Source: Diplonema japonicum (lineage: Eukaryota; Euglenozoa; Diplonemea; Diplonemida; Diplonemidae). Taken from it: DNA of 64,000 nt. The position numbers and the translations under genes were made by a program. Positions 1 through 9,200 of the stretch are shown here, one piece after another (the first letter of the stretch is position 1; the number at the start of each line of letters is the position of its first letter). Location: contig OZ025654.1 in assembly GCA_964019335.1 (NCBI GenBank), positions 620,001 to 684,000 of the forward strand. Direction: 5' to 3'. Below the pieces are notes generated by a model. The model did not search any database. It saw only the letters and a program-made list of their open reading frames with translations, and had not been told where the DNA came from.

Positions 1-105
1 ATTTTTTGGGCCGTTTCCTTAAGAAGAAAGGGGTATCCCGAAGTATTGAAAAATAAGGAAACGGCAACGGAAACGGAAACGAAATGTTTGCTAACATAGG
101 TCATT
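1..105. repeat. Partial MITE-like repeat at window edge
   Basis: The segment has repeated GGAAACG/CGTTTCC words and ends with TTTGCTAACATAGG. This resembles the right end of the MITE-like element at 18.7-18.86 kb (TTTGCTGACATAGCCC). It is probably an edge-truncated or decayed copy of that family. The left end is outside the window or lost. Confidence 0.45.
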
Positions 106-238
106 CCCGTTTTCTTTATCAGATAAAAAAGAAAGAGGCAGAGTCATTTCAAGCTCTTAAGTAGAATAGTAAAAGCAGAAAGTCCAATCGTCGTGCACAG
201 ACAGAAAACAAAAGCAAAAGATGCAAAAATAAAAAAAA

Positions 239-280
239 GAGACATTTAAGGGTACCTGCGGTATGTGGCAGGACGCCTGA
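239..280 (-). mobile_element. 42-bp 3'-end scrap of the non-LTR retrotransposon
   Basis: By eye these 42 bases are identical to 13338-13379, the 3' terminus of the truncated LINE. As in that copy, the end abuts an A-run on the + strand (231-238), which is a T-tract in element sense. Homology stops at once on the other side, so this looks like an extremely 5'-truncated insertion. It contains the conserved terminal hairpin (255-272). Confidence 0.8.
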
Positions 281-861
281 TAAAAAGAAAATCGTCTGGC
301 AGGAGAGATGTCATGTTAAAAAAAAAGTTTTTATATTTGGTCCTCTTTACTCTCTTTTTCTTTTTTGTTGTTACGAATATTTATCTCTTCCGAAAAAAAA
401 AAAAAAAAATTGATTTTTTATAACTAAATGCAACTTTGTGACGAGCGGGAAAAAAGTCGCGGCTTTTTTAAAACGGTTTTTTCCTTTTCTTTTTTTTCCT
501 TGCTCGTGCGAATAACAAAGACATATAGTCATAAAGAATTATTTTTTTTTCTTCCTTTTTCTTTTTTAGATCTTTTTATTCAGCGCAATATAGTTTTTAA
601 AAAAATCTGATAAGCCTGTGTTATGTGTACCAACGAGTAAGGGGTTTTTACTGTTCCGCACTTTTGGATCTCAGGTTTTTACCATATTATCTTTTGTTCG
701 TCCTTTCCTGTTCTTTGTGTATATGCAACTGCGCTGTTTGTGTGCAGGTTTAGAAACCTGCTTTCGGAGGAGCTTAAAACTCAAAATTATAAAAAAACAC
801 ATATCTGGCGTCGATTTGTTCTTGGAAAGAAATCCTAATCCCAATTCTCTTTTTTAAAACC
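281..861. other. Intergenic, AT-rich, no gene seen
   Basis: The stretch is AT-rich with short A and T runs, including an A-run near 396-409. Two open frames on the + strand (428-610, 618-857) translate to low-complexity Phe/Leu/Lys-rich sequence, oppose the direction of every other gene and show no domain. It is probably the 3' flank of the surface-protein gene that ends at 862. Confidence 0.5.
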
Positions 862-3800
862 TTAAACCCATGACAGTGTGTAAGCGTTACTCTTCTGGCT
901 GCTAGGGCTGCTCGGGGGTGCAGGCTTTATATCTTGCTTAGTCCTCAAGGATCTGCTGGATGACACCAAGAATGCAGGTGCCTTTGGTGAAAACTGTGAG
1001 GACGATAGGTGAGAGCGGACCCCCATCCTCCTGTCCAGCATCATAGGCAGCTGTTGCACACTTCCTGACCTCATGTTTGATGCGCCACTCCCACTGCTCA
1101 TCAAGCTCTGCGACCGTGAGACCTCATGCATCTCTGAGTACACTGTCTCCGTCTCTAGCAAAGGGATGTCTTCTATACAGTTTTTGATGTTGTTCTTCGG
1201 TCCTGCATTCCGGACCATCTCCCTCACAGCGTACCTCCTCGACAGGTAGATGTCGATGGCGTAAGTCCCGATGTCCCACAGGGCCTTCAGCAGGAGCAGG
1301 ATGGCGGAGACCAGGAGCATCCACCCAGCCGCCACGAACAGCATGTGGTCCTTCGACACCTCAGCGATGATCCCGATCGTCATGAACAGGACTGCAAACA
1401 CCATGAAGGCCGTCAGCGCGATCGAGATGAGGTTGTCCATCGCCGCCGAGAAGGGGCGTAGCCAGCACAGGAGCACCAAGTACGCCAAGAACAGCAGCGT
1501 GATGAGGCCGTTCCTCCCGTGGCACTGCATCCCGATACCGGGGCGCCATGCCGACAGCAATGACAGCAGCAGGATGCAGGCAAGCTCCGTCAGCACGAAC
1601 CAAGTCATCCCCTCACGGAAGGGTTCGAACACGACCCCGTACTGCTCCGTGAAGTAGCCCTCCTCCACCTCCCCCGACCCGACCCAGATCGTGTCCCCGA
1701 AGCAGAACCGGTAAGCCGTCTTCTTCCACCCTGTGTACGGGACAACCTTCTCAGAAGCCTCATCGGAAAGCATCTGCACCGCCTCGTCTTCCGGGAAGAG
1801 GCGAGGGTCGGGGATCGCCCGCGACAGCCTGGGGACATGGCGCAGCACCAGCAGGTAGAGAAGGGCAGGGGTCGCCAAGGTGAAGAGGAGGAGGGTCCAC
1901 CCCACAACCGTCGTCGCCGTGCTGTTGTTGTCCTCTGGGAAGAAGGCCATGCGGGCCGACACGAGGCTCGTCCCCTGCAAGAGGAACAGGTAAGGGACGT
2001 AGGACAGCCCAGGTGCCCTCGCCGTTGCCATCGACCTCGCCCACGACATATCGCTCATCTTGAAGATCGCAAAGGCCACCATGTACAGCACCACCAGGAA
2101 CCCCACACACACCACAGGGTTCATGATCGCTGCCGCCAGCATGTAGCGCCGCGTTCCAGCCCCGAAGGCCGCCCTCGTCGGGTGGAACTCCCAGTCGAGG
2201 TTCTTGTTGTGCTCCAGGTCCACGTCCTCCACCTCGCACCCGAACCCTTGCAACACAACGAGACGCGAGGCAGTCCCGCCCCCTGCCCCTGCTACGACTG
2301 CTGCCCCTGAAGCAGCAGATGTCGCAGTTTCTGTTTTCTTCTTTTGATCAGGTGGAAGCACCTGTGCGTACGGTGAAGGAGGTGCAGGTGTTGGTACTGC
2401 GGTAATCTGTAGACCCAACGGTGGGGTAGTAGGGGCCTGTGTGTTAGGAACTTGCGTGTTTGGTGCCTGAGTGGGTGTTTGAGTGAGTGGGGCGAATGTT
2501 GCCCCAGCTAACAAAGGTGCAGGAGTGCCAGGGGATGATGTAACTGGAGGGAAAGTCGCCCCGACTGGCAAAGATGTTGGGGCAGCCGTGTCAGGTGAAA
2601 GAGTGACGGGATTGAGTGTAGCAGGGTAAGGGGTGACTGGCACTGAGGTATCGGGAAATGGTGTCATCGGGACATTCGTAATGGGGGAAAGGGTATCAGG
2701 GACTGGTGTTTCTGGGGCAAGGGTATTCGGAGTTTGCGTGCTCGGTGCAGTGGTACCAGGCGCTTGCGTGGCAGGTGAAGGTGTTTGTGGTGCCGTTGTG
2801 ACAGGGACAGGAGTATCAGGGGAGGGGGTAGCTGGGGCCAACGTGGCGGGTGCCAGAGTGTCAGGAGTGTTTGTGTCAGGAACAGGTGTTTGTGGTGCTG
2901 AAGTATCAGGGAACGGGGTTGCAGGTGCCTGTGTGGCGGGAGCTGGAGTATCAGGTGCAAAGCTTGCTCCCATGGGAAGTGGTGTTGGTGCTACTGTGTC
3001 GGGTGCCGGAGTGTCGGGGGAAAGTGTGACAGGTGCTTGTGTTGCAGGAACTGGTGTTAGTGGTGCTGAAGTATCAGGGGAAGGGGTTGCAGGTGTTAGT
3101 GGTGCTGAAGTATCAGGGAAGGGGGTTGCAGGTGCTTGTGTGGCTGGAGCTGGAGTATCAGGTGCAAAAGTCGCGCCCATGGGAAGTGGTGTTGGTGCTA
3201 TCGTGTTGGGTGCTGGGGTATCAGGTGCGGGAGTGTTGGGTGCAGGAGTGTAAGGTGCCAGAGTATTGGGTGCTGGTGTGTTGGGTGCAGAAGTATCAGG
3301 CGCAGTAGTGTCTGGTGCAGTAGTGTCGGGTGCAGAAGTATCGGGCGCAGGAGTGTCGGGTGCTGTAGTGTCTGGTGCAGGCGTATCAGGTGCTGTAGTG
3401 TCTGGTGCTGTAGTGTCGGGTGCAGTAGTATCAGGCGCAGTAGTGTCTGGTGCAGGCGTATCGGGTGCAGTAGTGTCTGGTGCTGTAGTGTCGGGTGCAG
3501 TAGTATCAGGTGCAGTAGTATCAGGTGCAGTAGTGTCTGGTGCAGGCGTATCGGGTGCTGTAGTGTCTGGTGCTGTAGTGTCGGGTGCAGTAGTATCAGG
3601 CGCAGTAGTGTCTGGTGCAGGCGTATCGGGTGCTGTAGTGTCTGGTGCTGTAGTGTCTGGTGCTGTAGTGTCTGGTGCTGTAGTGTCTGGTGCAGTAGTG
3701 TCTGGTGCTGTAGTGTCTGGTGCTGTAGTGTCTGGTGCTGTAGTGTCTGGTGCAGTAGTATCAGGTGCTGGAGTGTCAGGTGCAGCAGTGTCGGGTACAG

Positions 3801-5381
3801 GTGTGCCAGGTGATTGAGTAGGAGGGCGTCTGTTTTAGTTACCGTATTCAAAAATATGTTCTACAGGAATAATGCCGAAATCTTTCTTTTTGCCTTCAAA
3901 GTGCAGAAATTAATTCCGGTGAGTATATTTGAAAAATAGCCTCCCCCCCAGGGCTACATTGTCGGCGTACGGCCGTACGTACGCGTATTTCGAACGTACG
4001 CCGTACGCACTTTTTTAGATTTGTTGCGTCGCGTACGTATTTTTTGCGTACGGCATTCATTTTGGAACTTCAACAAAAGCCTAAGGCAATATTCACGGGC
4101 ATGTGTCTCTTGCGGACCTATTGGCTGAGGCTTTTGGGTCAGGCCTGCGGTGTAGGGAGCTCGGTCGTTCAAGGTGAAGCCCAAAGATCGGCCAAGGCTG
4201 ATTCTCTTATTATAATTCAGATCAAACTCTACTTCAACAAACGTAGTTTCACCTGCACGCAGTTTGTGAGGGACTACTGTGTGACAGAACTGGCGTTAGA
4301 AAACCTGCAGGGCGCCCGATCCTGATGACGAAGAGAACGTCTGATAGAGACGAATCGGGTGTAAAAGTATTTGCATGAAGCCTGCCGCCGGCATAGCTGC
4401 CAGTTTTCGCACATTTTCGCATCTTCATGTCTGACTGAGCCCAAATTCGAGTTTGGCTCTAAAAAATAATCCATTTTTTTCCCTTTTTTTCTTTGGAACT
4501 GAAATTAACTTTCGTGTTGAGTCAAAAAAAGAAAGGAAAAAGGGAAAGACATACGTCGACATCCCTGCGATGACCTGCAGGTCTGAAGGACAGGCGTCGT
4601 CCGGGTTGCACGTCGCCCAATTAACGTCGCCTGACGGGTAGTTGTTTTTCAGGTTATCGCACGCGTTGCTACCCACGCAAGCTATTCCACAAGACCCTGA
4701 TGATAGCATGCTGGGACACTGAGGTTTGGCATTTTTGCACGAATCGGCCCCCTGACACTCCATAGAGCAGTCAGAGGCTGGGTACGAGGCACAGTCGAGT
4801 TGCGTACCTTCGCAAGACTTGTCAGTCCGGCAAACAACAGAAGCTTGGCCCGATCCCGTCAGGATGACCTCGGTGTTGCGACATGCTTTTTCAGAAACGC
4901 AGTCTACGTTGCAGTCGGAGGTAGCGGGGCAGTTGACGGTACTATCCTTACACACTTCTTTGTTGGCAGCGTCGTTGCACACGAGGTTCAAGGAACCTCC
5001 GTTGCCCTTTTGGAAGATTTTGATATTCTTGCATGATTTTTTGCCTGTGCAGTTGATGGTGCAGCTGCCTTGCTCGGGACAATATACTTGCGTTTTTTCG
5101 CAGGAATTCTCTGCAGTGCAATCCAAGGTGCAGTCGCCGGTGACGGGGCATGTCACAACAGCTTCTTTGCACGAGGTGAGGGCGTTGCACTCTATGTTGC
5201 ACGGCTGTGCAGCATCACAGGATACAGAACATGATTTGCAAGATGTACTAGTTGAGCAAGTTAGTGTCTCTGGCATCATGGAGCTCAGCGTTGCAGAGTT
5301 GCTTGTGCACCCGTTTAAGCTCTCGCATGGTCCACACATTGCTACAAGCAACAGCCACCATGGCACTGCTCGTGCATGCAT
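862..5381 (-). CDS. Two-exon surface protein: Cys-rich ectodomain, Pro/Thr mucin-like repeats, C-terminal 7-TM domain
   Basis: I join exon 1 (4555-5381) to exon 2 (862-3829), giving 1264 residues. Exon 2 is open upstream to a stop near 3843 but has no ATG before 3180, inside its repeats, so it needs an upstream exon. Exon 1 ends at a GTATGT donor with two codon bases; exon 2 starts after AACAG with one, so the frame is kept (827 + 2968 nt = 1265 codons). Residues 1-23 are a likely signal peptide (start MHARAVPWW). Residues to about 270 have regularly spaced Cys with CK and C-x-C motifs. Residues about 277-770 are Pro/Thr repeats such as APDTT, likely O-glycosylated. Residues about 835-1135 hold about seven hydrophobic segments, including a WLRPF...N motif reminiscent of TRP-like multi-TM tails of other protist surface proteins. 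A Ser-rich cytoplasmic tail follows. Function unknown; adhesion or sensing is inference. Confidence 0.75.
3296..3790 (-). repeat. 15-bp coding tandem repeat (APDTT units)
   Basis: A near-uniform array of 15-bp units on the + strand (for example TGCTGTAGTGTCTGG) encodes five-residue APDTT/APDTP repeats in exon 2 of the 7-TM surface protein. The lack of divergence suggests recent expansion. All three minus-strand frames stay open across it, which explains the spurious overlapping frames here. Confidence 0.85.
3830..4554 (-). other. 725-nt GT-AG intron hosting repeat DNA
   Basis: The donor GTATGT lies at 4554-4549 and the acceptor CAG at 3832-3830 (minus strand). The other introns recognised here are 35-58 nt, so this one is over ten times longer. 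The excess looks like inserted repeat DNA: a C7 tract followed by AGGGCTAC and CGTACG palindromes begins near 3943, and TGTGACAGAAC near 4280 resembles the terminal repeat of the 16.49-kb element. An alternative acceptor at about 4499 would give a short C-terminal tail and leave exon 2 without a start. Confidence 0.6.
3943..4056. repeat. CGTACG-rich MITE-like end inside intron
   Basis: A C7 tract, then AGGGCTAC and GTCGGC, matches the terminal pattern of the MITE-like elements at 16.9 and 18.7 kb (CTAGGGCTATG..GGC). It is followed by overlapping CGTACG palindromes where those relatives carry GGAAACG words. I could not place the opposite terminus. Confidence 0.45.
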
Positions 5382-6235
5382 ATTCCTGTAGGTTCTTTTT
5401 TTTTTTTCGGAAGGGCAAAAGAAAGAAGAAAGGAAAACAAGGAAAGAAATAATATGACACACGAAAAAAAAAAAAAGAAAATATAATGAGAATAGAAAAA
5501 AGAAAAAAAAAAGAACAAAAAAAAAAGTAAGTGTACATCCCTCACATCTCCATTTAAAGTTTCTGAACAAAAGCGGGGGGGGGGGGGGGGGGGGGATGGG
5601 AGCGAGAGAGAGAGAGAAAAGGAAAAAAAACCCCCCCAGCGCAAATACTTGTACTTTTTTTTATTTATTTTCTTTATTTTCTTCACTCTCTTCAAAAGAG
5701 AACGAGGAATCCTCTTGGCGTTGATTGTGTATGTGGGTTACGGGGGTTTGACGACCCGAAGCGTTATTGTTTTCAGACAAGTCAAAGACTCGTTCTTGCA
5801 AAAGGGGGGGAGAGAGATAATGTGTGCATGACAAAAATAGCGTAAGACACGTGGGTATTCTTTTTTTGCGAAAACAAATCTTTGTCAGTACCTTAAAAAG
5901 AAAAAAGACGAAAGAGAAACAGCGCTCCTCTTTCTTTTTTTTTTTTTGTTATTTCGAGTTACAAATACAACAAACCTGCTCTAAGCCATAATCCATGCAC
6001 ACAAACAAAAAAAAGAGTCGGCCTACTGTGGGGATAAACGGACAAGCTGCTCTACTCTTTCTTTTTGCAAGTTCTTGTTGTAAAAAAAAAAAAAAAAAGG
6101 GAAACAGAAAAATAGAATCTTTTGGGGTGAGAACCGGCGCTGTAGTTTCTTTTTTGGGGGGGAGCGCTTTAAAAAAAAAAAAAGCCGCAAAAAAAAAAAA
6201 GAAAAAAATAGATTGGGTCAAGAAAGAAAAAAACC
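5382..6235. other. Intergenic spacer with homopolymers and two dispersed motifs
   Basis: No gene seen. The stretch contains a run of about 20 G (around 5575-5595), several A/T homopolymers, a 29-bp motif at 5775-5803 shared with 11928 and 37921, and a 16-bp motif (TAAACGGACAAGCTGC, 6035-6050) shared with 44.74 kb. It holds the kinesin 3' flank and the 5' flank of the 7-TM surface gene. Confidence 0.6.
5775..5803 (-). repeat. Dispersed hairpin motif, copy 1
   Basis: Minus-strand core GCAAGAACGAGTC-TTT-GACTTG can fold as a six-pair stem (CGAGTC/GACTTG) with a TTT loop. Near-identical copies lie at 11928-11960 and at 37921-37949, the 5' end of the long LINE copy. It lies about 390 bp upstream of the surface-gene start codon. 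It may be LINE or SINE 5' sequence or a regulatory motif. Confidence 0.6.
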
Positions 6236-9200
6236 TCAAAGGAGCAAATCTGAAGGGGTCTGTACGGGTAAATGAGGAGTAATGGGGGTTCGGGGGATGA
6301 ACAAGGTTGCCTCGGCGTAGGCACGGACCCTTTCATCATGGGCAAACCATGCCGCTTCTGCGAGCAAAGGGTCATCATGCTCTTCCATTGATCGCTGTTC
6401 AGTGATTTCATAAGAGTACTTCGGTGGGTTTCGCTTCAGGTACCCCACTGTTCTCATCTGCGAGGCAAGTACCCTGTTGCGCTCGGTAACGATGTCTGCT
6501 ATCGCCGTTTGGAACGCCAGTTCCTTCTTCTCGCAATAGTAAGCATGGTCCATCTGAATCTTGGCAAGTGCCGCCCTCACCTTCCCCTCTGCACGCTCGT
6601 TCCCGCATTGTGTCGCGATTACTACGCTTTCATATTTCTTTAGCAAGCTTGTCCTCCTCTCCGCAGCTTCCTTCTCTGCTACGGTACGCCTAAGCTTGAT
6701 CACCGTCGCCTGGTTCTCGGTTCTTAGCTTCTCCACCTGATCATGCAGTTCTGTTAAGAATTTCTTTTTCCTTCGCTTCCCCGTTGTGTCTTGTATCCTG
6801 TTCTTCACTTTGGTTATCTTCTGAACTTGCGGTGCCCTCCCAGGGCTCAACGATTCCGTCGCAGGCGTTATCGGCCCGTACAGTTTCTTGTACTTCTCAA
6901 TCCGTTCGCGTTGCCTGTCGCGCTCGCTGTCCAGCACGATCACCCTCTCGCGCAAATCGTTGTTGAGCGACACTAGCTGCTTCCTGATGCCCTTCTCCTC
7001 TAAGACCCGCTTTGACAGTGACTCCTCCCTCCGTCCGCTGTCCAGCAGAACAGTATGCATCTGCATCTTCAAGAAATACCGTGAAAGGAGGCTGTAATGG
7101 TGTACATCGCATGTGTAGCTGACATGGTTGACGACACGAGCACGCTTCTGCCTCGACGCCACGAAGCACCCCCATGCACGGTAGCACCTGCCTCGTAGCT
7201 GCATGTCTTCGCCCTCCGCTGCCACGTCGGCTAGCATGCCTGAGATGTGCTTTTGCAGCTGGTCTCTCTCCTGGTTGCGTTGTGCGTCTGTCAGTTTCAT
7301 CTTGTCGATGCTTGACGTGAGCTCTTTCACGGTGTTCTCTAGCTTCTCCACCTGCTTGTATGCCAGTTGTTCTTTTTCTTGATCACTTGTTTTGCACTCG
7401 AGCTCACGCTTAAGTTCAGCCAGCTCTTCATGTTGCGAGATCACCTTTTGCTCCCATGCCGCGATGCTGCTCTCTTGCACGTCGACCACCTGCTGCTCAA
7501 GCTGTGCGCACCTGCTTTTGTAGGTTTGCATTTCTTCTCCTCTCGCCTCTGATGCCTCCTGCAATGCCGCTAGCTGTTCCTTGTGCTCCTGTAGTTCTAC
7601 CCCTTTGGCTTCGGATGACTCAACCGCATCACGCATCAGCTGCTGCATCCCCTCCAACTCTGCGAGCTGTTCTTTGCACTGTTGAAGCTCTTGCTCTTTG
7701 ATAGCAAGGCCGTTCTGCGAGACATCCGCTTGCTCCTTGTATTTGCTGATCAGTGCGTCCTGCTCTGTGATGTAAGTCTCACGTGTTGCTTGTGAGTGGT
7801 TGATGGCGCTTTGTTGCTCTTTTAAATCCTGGAGCTTGTTCTCGAGGTCGGAAGCCACTCCTTTATAGGACAGAAGTTCCCTGATGTCGCCCCGCTGGTT
7901 GTCTGCCGTCATGGTGAGGGCAGCCTTTTCTTCTTGAATACGTAGGGCTTCGGCTTTTAAGTCTTCTATCTGCTGATCCTTGCTTTGTATCTCAAGCAAA
8001 TGTACACCAAGGTTCGCCTTCTGCAGAGCATGCTGAGCTTGCAAGTCTTCGATGGTTTGGATCAGCTCCGCGGCCTCTGCATCCTTTGTGCCAAGGCATT
8101 TTTCGTTCTGGTTCACCGTAGCTCGCAGCACTTCCAACTCTTTGTCCTGCTCTCTTGACACTTGCTCTCTATGTGTGAGGTCCCCGCGCCATTGCTCGCC
8201 ATCCCTTGCCACCTCCTCCAGTTTGTCCTGTAGAGCTGTGCATTTTGTTCTGAAACAGTCTACCTCCGCATCGCGCTCGTGAAGTTCTCTTTCTAAGGAT
8301 GCCTCTTTGTTCCGCAGCACCTCATGCTTTGCTTTAAGTATTTTCAGATCGTCTCTTGTCTGGCAGGCTTCCTGTCGGTATGCCGTCACCTCCTGCTCTC
8401 TGATGCTGCTGTCCCCTTGCCGTGTTTCAAGTTCCCTTTGGAGAGTGACGATCTTGTGCCTGCAGCTGCTTAGTTCGCTCTCCTGCAAGTCGATGGTTTC
8501 CTTTTGTGTCGCTGAGTGCTGTTTCACTTCAAACAGCTCGGTGTTGAGATGCTCTTCAGAAACAATGTTCTCTTCAGTGTGCTGCTCCATGTCCTTTACC
8601 TTGCTCTTGAGGGACATCACCGTGGTGTGCAACAGTTCGTTTTCCGAGTTTTGGAACTCCATTTCAGTGCGGATTGAACCGAGTGCCTCGCGCAGGTGCT
8701 GCGTGTCTGCGTCGTTCCCGTCGTTCTCCTTCTGCAGCATGTCGATCCTCTTCATGAAGGCACCTTCTTTCTCTTTGAATACTTGTTTCTGATCACGCAG
8801 GTCTGTCTCGGTTTCCTGCAGCCTGACTTGCAGGCTTGTAATGTTACGCTGCAGTTCCGTTTGTTCTGTGTCGCTACGAGCACTTTTCATCTGCTGTTCG
8901 CCCAGCACCGCATTCAACTCCAAATGAAGCTGCTCGTTATCCCTGATCACGTTTTCTACCTCTAGCTTTAAGGATGTTATCTCCGCACTTTGCGCAAGGT
9001 CCCGGTCACGTGAGGAGGTCAACTCTGTGTGCAGTTCGTCAAGCTCTCGTAAGAACTCCTCGTTCTGTGTCTCTTGCACGGCACACTTTTCAGTAAGGAG
9101 CGTATTCTGCTCCCGAAGTTCGAACACCTCCTCGATCCTCCGTTCCTGCTGCTCCTCGAGCTCCATTTGCTTTGCTCGCAACGTCTCCTCCTCGTTGTAG

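Noticed and set aside
862-3180. Taking the ATG at 3180 as the start of a separate 772-residue gene
   Set aside because: The frame continues upstream through 216 more repeat codons with no ATG, and the protein would lack a signal peptide. Joining to the Cys-rich exon resolves both problems.
3266-3817. + strand SGAVVSGAV repeat frame and + strand Cys/Trp-rich frame at 3136-3813
   Set aside because: Shadows of the 15-bp APDTT coding repeat, which leaves several frames open.
4425-4554. C-terminal tail of the Cys-rich frame reading through to 4425 without splicing
   Set aside because: The sequence after the GTATGT donor turns into Phe/Lys low complexity; the spliced reading is in phase and longer.
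5249-5538. In-frame hydrophobic N-terminal extension (FFFFLFSLYFLF) of the Cys-rich protein as a membrane anchor
   Set aside because: It comes from T-rich spacer homopolymers. MHARAVPWWLLL at 5381 gives a normal signal peptide.
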